A model generated the notes under the pieces. It was not told the origin of the DNA, did no database searches, and was given only the letters and a program-made list of their open reading frames with translations. Made by a program: the position numbers and the translations under genes. A stretch of DNA of 64,000 nt, from positions 2,728,001 to 2,792,000 of the forward strand of contig NZ_CP119127.1 of the NCBI RefSeq assembly GCF_030128825.1, in the 5' to 3' direction. Origin of the DNA: Sphingobium sp. WTD-1. GTDB taxonomy: Bacteria > Pseudomonadota > Alphaproteobacteria > Sphingomonadales > Sphingomonadaceae. Below, one piece after another: positions 38,790-48,101 of the stretch (position 1 is its first letter; each line of letters starts with the position of its first letter).

Positions 38790-39752
38790 TCAGACCGCGC
38801 GGATCACGCAGCGGAAGCCGATATGACTGGTCGAGGAGTCAATCGCCTGGGCATGGCGCGCAGCCGGCCGATAGCGCTGGCAATAGCTGGGGGCGCAGAG
38901 GTGCGAGCCACCTTTCAGAACGCGGCGCGGGATCAGTATGTCCGGCTGTTGTGGATCAAAACTGGCTTCGCGTGCCTGGTTGAGCGGGTTGCGCGGGGCG
39001 CAGCAGGGGCGCGATGGATCGGCTTGATGTCGGGCGGCGTAGAAATCCTCGGTCCATTCCCAGACATTGCCGATCATGTCGAACAGACCATAACCATTGG
39101 CGGGAAAGCTGCCGACCGGCGAGGTGCGTTCGTAGCCGTCGATCAGCAGATTTTCGAACGGGAAATTGCCCTGCCAGAAATTCGCCATCGCCTTGCCGTC
39201 GGGCATCAGTTCGTCGCCCCAGGCAAATTCCTGGCCATCGACGCCGCCACGCGCGGCAAATTCCCATTCGGCTTCGGTCGGCAGGGACTTGCCCGCCCAG
39301 GCGGCATAGGCAGCGGCATCGTCATAAGTGACATGGATCACCGGATGATCGTCGAGATCGTCGATCGAAGAGTCCGGACCTAGGGGATGGCTCCAGTCGG
39401 CATCGAAGACATAGCGCCACCACTGGCTCCAGTCATGCAGCCGCACGGGGCGATCAGTCGGCGTGAAGACCAGCGAGGCGGGGCGCAGCATCTCCGGCTG
39501 GGCGCCGGGATAGTCATCCGGATTGGGCGCCATCTCCGCCGTGGTGCGATGGCCAGTGGCTTCAACGAAGCGACGAAAGTCCCTATTGGTGACGGGGGTG
39601 GCGTCGATCCAGAAGGCGTCGACCTCGACCGGATGGGCTGGCGCTTCCTCGGGATAATGATGGTCGGATCCCATGACGAAGCGGCCGCCGGGGATATGGA
39701 TCATGTTCTCCGGCGCGGTGGCCGCAGGGGAGAGGGGGGATGGCACGGTCAA
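38790..39752 (-). CDS. Formylglycine-generating enzyme (SUMF1/FGE-sulfatase family)
   Basis: About 320 residues, starting with TTG at 39752 six bases after AAGGAG. The FGE fold is complete: PGGRFVMGSDHHYPEEAPAHPVEV at the front, LPTEAEWEFAARGG in the middle and NVWEWTEDF later. The copper-binding Cys pair of true FGEs is kept in GGSHLCAPSYCQRYRP, followed by HIGFRC. The enzyme turns a sulfatase active-site Cys into formylglycine. No sulfatase gene is in this window. It follows a DUF202 gene by 34 bp and is probably cotranscribed with it. Confidence 0.9.
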   Translation of the reverse strand: MTVPSPLSPAATAPENMIHIPGGRFVMGSDHHYPEEAPAHPVEVDAFWIDATPVTNRDFRRFVEATGHRTTAEMAPNPDDYPGAQPEMLRPASLVFTPTDRPVRLHDWSQWWRYVFDADWSHPLGPDSSIDDLDDHPVIHVTYDDAAAYAAWAGKSLPTEAEWEFAARGGVDGQEFAWGDELMPDGKAMANFWQGNFPFENLLIDGYERTSPVGSFPANGYGLFDMIGNVWEWTEDFYAARHQADPSRPCCAPRNPLNQAREASFDPQQPDILIPRRVLKGGSHLCAPSYCQRYRPAARHAQAIDSSTSHIGFRCVIRAV

Positions 39753-39786
39753 CCGAAACTCCTTGTCTGTCAGTCCTGTGATGCGC

Positions 39787-40167
39787 CTATACGGCACGCG
39801 TCGCAATGGCGCCGAACAGGGCGATCCCCGCAATGCACATGATCAGCGCCATCAACAGGACCGGCCTTTTAAGGCTGAACTGATCCATCTGCTTGAGGTC
39901 GGTTAACGTCATCCAATAGCCCAATGTGCCGAGCAGAATGGCAAGTGTGCCCATGCCAGCAAGAAATAGCCCGATATGCTGTGGGCTTTCAGAGTCCCCG
40001 TGGCCCGCTTTCTCTGTCGCGGTGTCGAGAAACTTGTAGATGGTGAAACCGAAGCTCAGCATCGATAGCGACGTGCGTATCCATGCCATCAGCGTCCGAT
40101 CGGCGGCCATGATGGTGCGTGTCGTGCCAAGATCCGTGGGCAATTTAGGAGGGGCGTCCATCATCAT
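39787..40167 (-). CDS. DUF202 (YidH-like) inner membrane protein
   Basis: 126 residues with three membrane helices and the DUF202 signature AADRTLMAWIRTSLSMLSFGFTIYKF near the N-terminus. Function is unknown. Three consecutive ATGs (40167, 40164, 40161) follow a GGAG; the third has the best spacing. It leads the unit with the FGE gene. Confidence 0.85.
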   Translation of the reverse strand: MMMDAPPKLPTDLGTTRTIMAADRTLMAWIRTSLSMLSFGFTIYKFLDTATEKAGHGDSESPQHIGLFLAGMGTLAILLGTLGYWMTLTDLKQMDQFSLKRPVLLMALIMCIAGIALFGAIATRAV

Positions 40168-40671
40168 TCACTCCGGCAGATGGAGGATTTTGTCGATATC
40201 CTAGGTTGTGTGGCGGAGGTTGGCGATCATGATAAACCCTAGGTCGGGTGAGTAACAACCCATTGTCGGATTGGATGGGCCAAAGCCACAAAGCGTTGGA
40301 TAGCAGGATGTTGTGGTTGCATCGGCCGACAGGCATTGAAGACGGTATCGATCAGGGCAAATCCCGACTTGGCCGGCTCTGCCGGCGCATTAGCTTCATG
40401 ATGGCGCAAATCGGCCGCGATCGCCGGCCAGTGAGATGATTGTCACCCATCCCCCGGGTGCGGTCATGCATCAGGCGGAAAGAAGGACTGCACTTTCCGC
40501 CTGATGCTCCATCGGACTCAGGTGTGGCTCGGAAAGAAATGCGCCCAAATCGGCAATTATCCCGATGGGCCACCCCGTCTGAACGGCGATAGTCGGCGGC
40601 AAGGGAGATGGCGTCCAATTCCAGCATCGCGCATCTCGCCGTGCGTCCGGTCCGGGCAGAAGGAGCTTGTC
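40168..40671. other. Divergent intergenic region, 504 bp
   Basis: No convincing gene, RNA or repeat is seen. Short frames here (for example 40248-40439) lack a ribosome site and show no family resemblance. It must hold the promoters of the DUF202 and DUF2092 genes. Confidence 0.45.
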
Positions 40672-41433
40672 ATGAGGTCTAGGATAAAATGTCTCTGTAT
40701 GCCGCTGGCTTTGCTGGCCGCGTCCACAGCCCATGCGCAGACGACCGCGCCGGCTGCGGACGTGGTCGAGCCGGCGGCGCTGACGGCGATGGACAAGATG
40801 AGCGCCAAGCTGATCAGCTTGCCGGCGTTCGCGTTGAAAGCCGATGTCACGACCGAGCAGGTGCTCGATACGGGCCAGAAGCTGCAATATGGCGGCACGG
40901 TCGATATTCGCGCGCACCGGCCCGATGCGTTCAAGATTTCGGCGGTGTCCGACATCCAGCATCGCGATTATTATTTTGGCGGTGGCAAGTTCACGATTTT
41001 GGCGCCCCGGCTCAACTATTATGCCTCGGTACCGGCCACCGGGTCGATCGGTCAGGCGCTGGACAAGCTGAAGACCAGCTACGGCATCGAGCTGCCGCTG
41101 GCGGATTTGTTCACCTGGGGCACGGACCAGTCGCTACGGATGCGGATCAAGTCAGGCTATCTGATCCGGCCGGAAAAGATCGATAGCCGCACCTGCACCC
41201 ACTATGCCTTCCGGCAGGAGCAGGTCGACTGGCAGATATGGATCGACGACAGCGATCAACTGCCCTGCAAGCTGGTCATCACAGACACGACCGATCCTTC
41301 GATGCCGCAATATGCAGCGGTCCTGCACTGGGATCTGCAGGCGCAACCGAGCGCGGCCGACCTGGCCTTTGCCCCGCCTGCTGACGCGCATCAGATCATG
41401 CTGGTCGATCTCGCCAAGGGAGACAAGAAATGA
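40672..41433 (+). CDS. Secreted DUF2092 protein
   Basis: 253 residues from the ATG at 40672 after AGAAGGAG. The signal peptide ends AHA-QT. The mature part (LISLPAFALKADVTTEQVLDTGQKLQYGGTVDI...) matches the DUF2092 pattern of a LolA-like half-barrel in the periplasm; family function is not known. The stop overlaps the next ATG by four bases, so the two proteins are made together. Confidence 0.8.
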   Translation: MRSRIKCLCMPLALLAASTAHAQTTAPAADVVEPAALTAMDKMSAKLISLPAFALKADVTTEQVLDTGQKLQYGGTVDIRAHRPDAFKISAVSDIQHRDYYFGGGKFTILAPRLNYYASVPATGSIGQALDKLKTSYGIELPLADLFTWGTDQSLRMRIKSGYLIRPEKIDSRTCTHYAFRQEQVDWQIWIDDSDQLPCKLVITDTTDPSMPQYAAVLHWDLQAQPSAADLAFAPPADAHQIMLVDLAKGDKK

Positions 41434-42014
41434 AGCGCCCGACCAACAGCCTGGCCGCGATCGCGTCGCTGGCGATCATGGCCCAGCCGGTCACGGCCGG
41501 CATGACGGCCCTTTCCGCCGGGGGATTCCTGCTGGTGGTAGCTGCTTCCGATAGTGCGGAAGCTGCGCCGCCACGCAAGCGTCCTGGCGGTGGTGGCGCG
41601 CGGCCCAGCCGGCCAGCAGGCGGCGGCGCACACCGCCCCTCGGGCGGCGGTGGCCGACCGGCCGTGCGCAACAATGGGCGAACCAATGTCAATCATGGCG
41701 GCAACCGGAACAATATCAGCAACAATAATGTCAATGTGAACGTCAATCATGGCGGCAACCATTATGATGGCGGTCATCATGGTCATCATGATCGGTGGGA
41801 TGACGATTGGGACGATCACTGGCACCCTGTGGCGACGGCGGCGGCCGTCTCGCTGACGGCGGCGGCGATCGGATCGATCGTACGCAGCGTACCGCCAGAT
41901 TGTTCGACCGTGATCGTCAACGGCATCAGCTATTCGCAGTGCGGCAATACCTGGTACCAGCCGCAATATGCAGGGTCGTCGGTGCAATATGTGGTGGTCA
42001 ATCCGCCGCGCTGA
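41430..42014 (+). CDS. Secreted Gly/Asn/His-rich low-complexity protein
   Basis: 194 residues, coupled to the DUF2092 gene by ATGA. After a hydrophobic N-terminus comes a low-complexity stretch: a Gly-Pro-Arg part (residues 45-78), an Asn part (80-108, NHGGNRNNISNNNVNVNVN) and a His-Asp part (110-130, HHGHHDRWDDDWDDHW). One hydrophobic segment and a small C-terminal domain with two Cys (CSTVIVNGISYSQCGNTWY) follow. The His/Asp stretch could bind metal ions. The C-terminal pattern resembles domains of other secreted alphaproteobacterial proteins. Role unknown. Confidence 0.75.
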   Translation: MKRPTNSLAAIASLAIMAQPVTAGMTALSAGGFLLVVAASDSAEAAPPRKRPGGGGARPSRPAGGGAHRPSGGGGRPAVRNNGRTNVNHGGNRNNISNNNVNVNVNHGGNHYDGGHHGHHDRWDDDWDDHWHPVATAAAVSLTAAAIGSIVRSVPPDCSTVIVNGISYSQCGNTWYQPQYAGSSVQYVVVNPPR

Positions 42015-42033
42015 GGCGCCGGTCGATCAAAGT

Positions 42034-42068
42034 AAAAAGCGGCCGTCCGAAAGGGCGGCCGCTTTTTT
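42034..42068 (+). terminator. Terminator of the DUF2092 operon
   Basis: AAAAGCGGCCGTCC-GAAA-GGGCGGCCGC followed by TTTTTT. A strong intrinsic terminator 20 bp after the stop codon. Confidence 0.9.
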
Positions 42069-42115
42069 GTGGGGCAGGTGCCGGACGGGCAAGGAGTGCC
42101 CGCTCAGCGGTATGA

Positions 42116-44914
42116 TCAGAACTTGACCGAGGCGTTCACGAAGAAGGCGCGGCCATAGACGTCGTAGGTCGACGGATAGGTGTTCGACTGCTGCTGGTTG
42201 TCGCCCATGATCGGCGGCTTCTTGTTGAACATGTTATTCATGCCCAGCGACCAGCCGAAGGTTTCCGTTGCCTGCACCTGGAGGCCGAGGTCGAACAGGT
42301 TATAGGCCTTGATCTTCTCGACGGTATAGGTGGTCGTATCGTCGTCGTCGCGGACGCTCGACAGATAGCGATGGGTCAGGCCCAGGGTGATCGGCCCGCT
42401 GCTCCAGGTGATGCGGTTGTTGAGCCGCAGCTTGGAATAGGGATCGCCGCAATAGACGCCGAAGCGGCCGGCGCAGCTCTGGTTCAGTTCCGGGATCGCC
42501 GCGACCGGGTTCAGGTCATAGCGGATCAGGCGGGTGCCCGCGACGCGGAAGCTGAGCTTGCCGGTCTTGGCTCCGAACACGCCGAAGTTAAGCGGCAGGC
42601 TGTAATTCATCTCGAAGTCCACGCCCTCGGTCTTGAGACCGCCGGTGTTGGACAGGAGATTCTCCGCGCCTTCGATCGCGTAGCTGTTCTCGTTGCGCGG
42701 CAGCAGCGAGCAATAGCTGCTGTCATAGGGCGTCCAGCCGTTGGACTGATCGCCATAGCAGGCCTTGATGATGTTCGCGGTGCCCGGCGTCGAGATATAA
42801 TTGTCGATCTTGATATGGTAATAATCGACCGTCAGGCTGAAGCGCGGCAGGAAGCTGGGCTGGAGCACGACGCCGGCGGTCCAGGTGTCCGACTTTTCCT
42901 CGCGCAGGTTCGGGTTGCCGCCGGTGATCGAATCGATCTGCGAGCTGCCACCGTTGATGTCGGTGCCGAGCGCGCTCGATGGCACGCCGGTCGCGACGCA
43001 ACTGGCCGCCAGGCTGGCATTGGTGGTCGCGTCCTCGGTCGAGCAGGGATCGTTCGCAGTCGGGAAGTCCTGCGACTGGCCCGAATAGAGATCCGCGACG
43101 GTCGGCGCACGTACCGCCCGGCTATACTGGCCGCGGAAGGTGACGTCCTTGATCGGCGCGTAGATGAGGCCGGCCGAGAAGGTGCCGACATTCTTGGCTG
43201 CGGTCGAGTAATGCGAGAAGCGGTAGGCGCCGTTGAAGTCGAGCTTGTGGACCAGCGGCAGGTCGGCGAGCAGCGGCACGTCGATTTCGGCGAACAGCTC
43301 CTTCACATTATAGCCGCCCGACAGGCCTTCACCGGCGTTGAAGCCGACGACGTCGCCCGAGGACAGGGCATAGTCCGGATCATAGCTGCCATGTTCGGAG
43401 CGATATTCGGCGCCAAAGGCGATACCGGCCGGGCCGGCACCCAGATCGAACAGATTGCCGTTGGTGACGGCGAAGCTGGCGACCTGTTGGGTCACGGTGC
43501 TGACATTCTTGACCGGGATCGAGATGAAGGCTGCGGCTTCGCTGCTGATATTGCCTTCGCCGAAGATGTTCAGCGGGACGCAGCCATTGCTGGTGTCCGA
43601 ACAGACCAGATTGCCGTCGCTGTCATAAGTGGTCTTGAGCGCCTGCTCCACGCGGCTGCGCGATACGTTGCCGGTCTGGGTTTCGACCTGCTTGGTGCGC
43701 GAATAGCTGTAATAGCCGTCATAGTTCCAGTCGCCGGCAATCTGGCCCTTGGCACCGATCAGGGTGCGATAGGCGGTGTTGTCGACGTTGGAGATGCGGG
43801 CGCCGACTTCGCTGAGGCGGCGATAGATGGCGGCGGTGGCATAGCCGTCGCCGTCGGTATCGGCGGCCGACAGCAGTGCCTGCGATTCCGGCGAGAGGAA
43901 GGAGGAGTCAACGTCGAGCGAGACCGAGCCGGTGAACGGCGTGGGCGCCAGGCGGTTCTTCACCCGGTTGTTGATGAACTGACCCTCGGCATAGACGGTC
44001 AGGTGATCGTTGACGTCATAATGGGTCTGGGCGCTCAGCAGGATGCGCTTCTGGGGCACCTGCAGATAATTGTCGGGCGCATAGTTGTAGGCGTCTGTGG
44101 ACGAGTCATAGGCCGAATAGCTGCCGTCCTGATTGAACTTATACTGGGTGCCGGACAGGGCGAAGCGGGTGCCGGGGATCGAGCCCGAGCCGCCGGCGGC
44201 CAGGCCGCCATCGCCGTCATCGGTATAGGCCTGCTTGGTATAGCTGCGGGCCGACTGCTGCACGGCGTCGCGCTTTGTGTAATCGATGTAGAAGGTGGCG
44301 TTGCCGCGACCGTCGGCGAAATTGCCGCCCATCAGCAGGTTGGTGTTGAAAGTGCCGCCGTCGCCGGCCTGGTTGATGCGATAATTGGCGTTTGCTTCCA
44401 CGCCGGAAAAGTCGCGCTTGGTCACGAAGTTGATGACGCCGGCGATCGCGTCCGAGCCGTAGACAGCGGACCGGCCGCCCGACACGACCTCGACATGGTC
44501 GATCAGGCCCGCCGGAACGGTGTTGAGATCGACGATCTGGTTGGAGTCATAGGAGACATAGCGACGACCATCGACCAGCACCAAGGTGCGGTTGGCGCCG
44601 AGGCCACGCAGGTCGGCCGTCGACACGCCGCCGCCCGGATTATTGGATGCCGCCGTCGTGCTGGGGATCAGCTGGGGCAGGTCGTTGATGATCGATTCGA
44701 CATTGACCTTGCCGCTGAGCTTCAGTTCCTGCGCGCTGACGATCGCGATCGGCGATGCCTGCTGCAGGTCGGGGCGAGCGATACGCGAGCCGGTGACGAC
44801 GATGGTGTCGCTGGTCGCGCCATCATCCGCCGCGCTGGTCTGCGCGAAGGCCGGGGTCGCCAGGCCGAGCAGGATGGTCGACGCCGAAAGGCGCCGCATG
44901 ATGTGAGACGGCAT
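42116..44914 (-). CDS. TonB-dependent outer membrane receptor
   Basis: 932 residues; AAGGGAG lies nine bases before the ATG at 44914. The signal peptide ends AFA-QT. The TonB-box-like DTIVVTGSRI is followed by the plug (LRGLGANRTLVLVDGRRYV, VEVVSGGRSAVYGSDAIAGVINFVTKRDF) and a barrel ending in Phe (FVNASVKF). This subtype resembles the large sphingomonad receptors used for carbohydrates, peptides or aromatic compounds; the ligand cannot be named. A regulator gene lies 316 bp upstream on the same strand. Confidence 0.93.
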   Translation of the reverse strand: MPSHIMRRLSASTILLGLATPAFAQTSAADDGATSDTIVVTGSRIARPDLQQASPIAIVSAQELKLSGKVNVESIINDLPQLIPSTTAASNNPGGGVSTADLRGLGANRTLVLVDGRRYVSYDSNQIVDLNTVPAGLIDHVEVVSGGRSAVYGSDAIAGVINFVTKRDFSGVEANANYRINQAGDGGTFNTNLLMGGNFADGRGNATFYIDYTKRDAVQQSARSYTKQAYTDDGDGGLAAGGSGSIPGTRFALSGTQYKFNQDGSYSAYDSSTDAYNYAPDNYLQVPQKRILLSAQTHYDVNDHLTVYAEGQFINNRVKNRLAPTPFTGSVSLDVDSSFLSPESQALLSAADTDGDGYATAAIYRRLSEVGARISNVDNTAYRTLIGAKGQIAGDWNYDGYYSYSRTKQVETQTGNVSRSRVEQALKTTYDSDGNLVCSDTSNGCVPLNIFGEGNISSEAAAFISIPVKNVSTVTQQVASFAVTNGNLFDLGAGPAGIAFGAEYRSEHGSYDPDYALSSGDVVGFNAGEGLSGGYNVKELFAEIDVPLLADLPLVHKLDFNGAYRFSHYSTAAKNVGTFSAGLIYAPIKDVTFRGQYSRAVRAPTVADLYSGQSQDFPTANDPCSTEDATTNASLAASCVATGVPSSALGTDINGGSSQIDSITGGNPNLREEKSDTWTAGVVLQPSFLPRFSLTVDYYHIKIDNYISTPGTANIIKACYGDQSNGWTPYDSSYCSLLPRNENSYAIEGAENLLSNTGGLKTEGVDFEMNYSLPLNFGVFGAKTGKLSFRVAGTRLIRYDLNPVAAIPELNQSCAGRFGVYCGDPYSKLRLNNRITWSSGPITLGLTHRYLSSVRDDDDTTTYTVEKIKAYNLFDLGLQVQATETFGWSLGMNNMFNKKPPIMGDNQQQSNTYPSTYDVYGRAFFVNASVKF

Positions 44915-45230
44915 GAAAATAATCTCCCTTGGGATATTCTATCCCGGTCCGCGCCCTGTTGGTTTGTCCTTGGGATGGCGCGAGCCGATGGAGAGATTTG
45001 TATGCGTGCGACGAAGTGCGTCAACGCGATTTGCCGTGTTTCACAAAGGTTTAACAAAGCTGTTGCCAATAAAAAACAGATATGACGATAGTTTTTATTA
45101 TGTTGTGAAATGTTGCGTATGTTTCACCGAATTTCATGATTTATGAAATGTCGTAATTATATTTGATTTATGACGAAAAAATCCCCGCATATTTTCATAT
45201 GCGAGGTGGTAAATCTGATTTTTATTGTGA
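44915..45230. other. AT-rich regulatory region upstream of the receptor
   Basis: 316 bp with no gene. It holds the terminator of the upstream regulator (45175-45206) and, at 45131-45149, the palindrome ATTTCAT-GATTT-ATGAAAT that could be an operator for the receptor gene. Confidence 0.45.
45175..45206 (-). terminator. Terminator behind the OmpR-type regulator
   Basis: On the minus strand CCTCGCATAT-GAAA-ATATGCGGGG is followed by ATTTTTT. The stem is 45183-45192 with 45197-45206. Confidence 0.85.
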
Positions 45231-45971
45231 TCAGTTGACGGCGTTGCCAGCCGTGACGGGGTGGACGAAGATATAGCCTTCGTTGCGCACGGTGCGGATC
45301 GTCTGCCCCTTGAGGCCGCCAGCCGACAATTTGCGACGCAGACGGCACAGCTGGACGTCGATGGCGCGGTCATAATGATCGCTTGACGCGCCATAGACCT
45401 GATCGAGCAACTGGTGGCGGTTGAGTACCTGACGCGCATTGGCCACGAAGACGCGCAGCAACTGATATTCGCCCTCGGACAGCGAGATGGTGCCGCCGCT
45501 CGGATCGAACAACTGGCGCGTGGTAAGGTCGAATCGCCAGCCCTGGAAGGCGACCCAGCTATTGTCGCGCGGTGCCGTAGCCATGGTGCCGGCATCGGCC
45601 TGGCGGCGACGGGCACGCAGGGCGGCATTGGCGCGGGCGAGCAGTTCGCGCGCGTTGCAGGGCTTGGTCAGATAATCTTCCGCGCCCATTTCCAGGCCCA
45701 GGATGCGATCGATGTCGCTGCTGGCGCGGCTGTGGATGATGACCGGGATGCGCCGCTCGAACGCAAATTCGCGCAGCAAGCCGGCGGTATGCTGGCCCGG
45801 CATCATCGGTTCGGCGATCAACAGGTCATAATGACCCTCTTCCGAAAGGCGGCGCATGTCGGCGAGATTGGCGGCGGTGTCGACGTCGAAGCCATAGCGG
45901 CCGAAATAGTCCGACAGCGACGTCAGCAGTGCTGCGTCATCGTCGGCAAGGAGGATGTGGCTGTTCTGCAT
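45231..45971 (-). CDS. OmpR-type response regulator with Glu in place of the phosphoacceptor Asp
   Basis: 246 residues from MQNSHILLADDD (45971). The receiver keeps the acidic cluster (ADDD), the Ser switch (IIHSRAS) and the Lys (YLTKPCN), but the residue that should be phosphorylated is Glu (LLIAEPMMPG). The C-terminal winged helix (SLSEGEYQLLRVFVANARQVLNRHQLLDQVYG...YIFVHPV) is intact. Glu in this place often mimics phosphorylation, so the protein may bind DNA constitutively. No kinase is adjacent. Its 5' end overlaps the sulfotransferase gene by 49 bp. Confidence 0.88.
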   Translation of the reverse strand: MQNSHILLADDDAALLTSLSDYFGRYGFDVDTAANLADMRRLSEEGHYDLLIAEPMMPGQHTAGLLREFAFERRIPVIIHSRASSDIDRILGLEMGAEDYLTKPCNARELLARANAALRARRRQADAGTMATAPRDNSWVAFQGWRFDLTTRQLFDPSGGTISLSEGEYQLLRVFVANARQVLNRHQLLDQVYGASSDHYDRAIDVQLCRLRRKLSAGGLKGQTIRTVRNEGYIFVHPVTAGNAVN

Positions 45972-46942
45972 GATCGAGCATAGGACGGCGCCGGTCCGGC
46001 CATCCCGTCGCGTGATTTCGCGTCGCGGCATGTCTGTTGTTCCAGTCGGTCGGCAATGGCGGCCTCGCCATGCCGATAATAGTCGTTGAAATGGGCGATC
46101 GCGCCCTCGTCCAATATGTCGCGCATGCGCAGCGGGCGGCCGAAGCGGCCCGATGCATTGGCGCGGCGGAGCAGCTTGCGGCTGAGCCCATACCAGCCGG
46201 GCAGATGGAGCAGGCAGTCCTTGTCCGCGACGGCGCGTCGGGTGAAGAGCTTGGCGGCGCGAAAGGCCCAGAGCAGCAGCCGGCCGGGGGAGGGGTTGCG
46301 TGTGCTCCAGTCCAGCCGGTCGAGCGCGACATCCAGCCCGAAACGGGCGGCATAGGCGGCGGCGAAGCCGCGCGGATCGGCGCGAAAATCCTCATAGCGG
46401 AAGACATGGACATTGTCCGCGCCGAACAGCCGATCATAATGAGCGATCAGCCGGGCATAGTCGAAATGCTCGCGGCGGAAGCCGGGCGCCTCGTCACGCT
46501 CCGGCGCCACCGGGCCGAGCCGGTCTCGGCCGAATAGATAACGATGAATGCCGAATGTGCCGCCGCCCTTCACATATTGGAGATAGGCTGACGCGATGGC
46601 CGAGCAGGGATCACGCACGAAGATGACGATTTGCGCGCCGGGCAGCGTATCGCGGATGCGGCCGGCGACATCCTTGGAAAGATTGCCGGCCAGCCCGCCA
46701 TTATGCAGCCCGCCGCTCAGATTTTCCTCGCACAGGATGATGTCGTCGCGGTCCTGGCCCAGTCTGTGGCGGGCCTGGTCAGGCTCGAAATGGAGCGCGC
46801 CGGCCTCCAGGAAGGCGGCCCGCGCAACGGCGCGGGGCAGGTAGCGACGATTGCGGACGGCGGGATAGAAAATATCCTGGAACCAGGTGGTTCCGGTCTT
46901 GTGATAGCCGATATGGATGATGGGGCCCCTGTAGATGCGCAT
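45923..46942 (-). CDS. Sulfotransferase family protein
   Basis: 339 residues from MRIYRGPIIHIGYHKTGTTW, where GYHKTGTTW is the PAPS 5'-phosphosulfate loop. The 3'-phosphate motif is seen in VIFVRDPCSAIASAYLQY. It probably sulfates a surface polysaccharide built by the two upstream genes. AAGGAAG sits five bases before the ATG; the start is two bases after the previous stop. The C-terminal 16 codons overlap the regulator gene in another frame. Confidence 0.85.
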   Translation of the reverse strand: MRIYRGPIIHIGYHKTGTTWFQDIFYPAVRNRRYLPRAVARAAFLEAGALHFEPDQARHRLGQDRDDIILCEENLSGGLHNGGLAGNLSKDVAGRIRDTLPGAQIVIFVRDPCSAIASAYLQYVKGGGTFGIHRYLFGRDRLGPVAPERDEAPGFRREHFDYARLIAHYDRLFGADNVHVFRYEDFRADPRGFAAAYAARFGLDVALDRLDWSTRNPSPGRLLLWAFRAAKLFTRRAVADKDCLLHLPGWYGLSRKLLRRANASGRFGRPLRMRDILDEGAIAHFNDYYRHGEAAIADRLEQQTCRDAKSRDGMAGPAPSYARSCRTATSSLPTMTQHC

Positions 46943-46943
46943 C

Positions 46944-48101
46944 CTATCTTCCTTCGGTGAGTGCGGGCGTGCTGCGAGACGGGGCAGGGCGGCGGGTCGG
47001 CAGTTCGTGCAGCACGAGGTGACAATGCCGTTCCCACGACAGATTGTTCGCGGCCCAGATCCGCGCCTGATCGCCCAGCCGGCGGCAGAGGGCGGGATCG
47101 CGCGCCAGCAGCGCGAGCGCCGCGCGCATTGCGCTGGGGGAATTGCCGTCGACGACCAGGCCGGTGACGCCGTCGCGGACCAGTTCGGCCGGGCCGCCAT
47201 CCGCGCCGACGATGCAGGCCAGCCCCTGTGCCATGGCGTCGGCGACGCTGAGGCCGAAGCCTTCGACCTCGGCGCCATCCTCCAGCGCGATTTGGGGGTG
47301 GAGGAAGATGTCGGCATCGCGATATTGCTCGGCCAGTTCCGCGTCGGCGACATAGCCGGCCAGCTGGACATGATCCTCCAGTTGGTGGCGGCGCACGGTC
47401 TGCTGGATACGGATGCCATCCACGCCGCGGCCGACGATGGTGTAGTGGAGTGAGGCCTCCTCGCGCAGGCAGGCGGCTGCGGCGTCGATCGCGGCCGGAA
47501 TATTCTTGCGCGCGACCAAGCGACAGACAGTCAGCACTTGGGCCGGCGCGTTGCCATTATGGAAGGCGGTGGCGGGACGGTCGGCCGGCATGCGCACCCC
47601 GTTCCAGGCGACGATGGTGCGCGCGGCGAGATCGGGCAGGCGCTGCACCAGAATGTCACGGGTGACGGCACTGACCGCGACGATGCGCCGGGCGCGGCGC
47701 AGCACCAGCCGCAGCAGGGCGAAGGCGCTGCCGGCCGGGCGACCGACTTCCCGGCCATGGATCGTCACGATGAGGGGGCGGGGAAAGAGGAGGGCAGGCA
47801 GGGCCGCGCGCCAGGTGCAGGCATGGATCGCCTGTGGGCGCTCGCCGCGCAGCCAGGCGCCGGCCATGGCGCGGAACAGCCGGCCATAGACCCGCATGCG
47901 CGAGGTCGGGCCGACATCGATCAGTTCGATGCCGTCGCTGCTGACCCGGCGTGGGCCGGCCGAGGATTTGGCGAACAGGGTAACGCGCCAGCCCAGCGCG
48001 GCATAGGCGCGGGCGGTTTCGGCCACATAGGTCTGGACCCCGCCTTCATCGGGCGCATGGACGCGGGCGACGAGCCAGAGGCGACGATCGGCATCAGCCA
48101 T
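46944..48101 (-). CDS. GT4-family glycosyltransferase
   Basis: 385 residues with a GT-B fold: an N-terminal acceptor domain (DEGGVQTYVAETARAYAALGW) and a C-terminal nucleotide-sugar domain (LTVCRLVARKNIPAAIDA, then EVEGFGLSVADAMAQGLACIVGADGGPAELV, with the E-x7-E motif). It adds a sugar to a cell-surface glycan, cytosolic side. It overlaps the upstream gene by eight bases. Confidence 0.9.
   Translation of the reverse strand: MADADRRLWLVARVHAPDEGGVQTYVAETARAYAALGWRVTLFAKSSAGPRRVSSDGIELIDVGPTSRMRVYGRLFRAMAGAWLRGERPQAIHACTWRAALPALLFPRPLIVTIHGREVGRPAGSAFALLRLVLRRARRIVAVSAVTRDILVQRLPDLAARTIVAWNGVRMPADRPATAFHNGNAPAQVLTVCRLVARKNIPAAIDAAAACLREEASLHYTIVGRGVDGIRIQQTVRRHQLEDHVQLAGYVADAELAEQYRDADIFLHPQIALEDGAEVEGFGLSVADAMAQGLACIVGADGGPAELVRDGVTGLVVDGNSPSAMRAALALLARDPALCRRLGDQARIWAANNLSWERHCHLVLHELPTRRPAPSRSTPALTEGR

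Noticed and set aside
42371..45085. 904-codon open frame on the plus strand opposite the second TonB receptor
   Set aside because: Shadow of the receptor gene, with no ribosome site or recognised motif.
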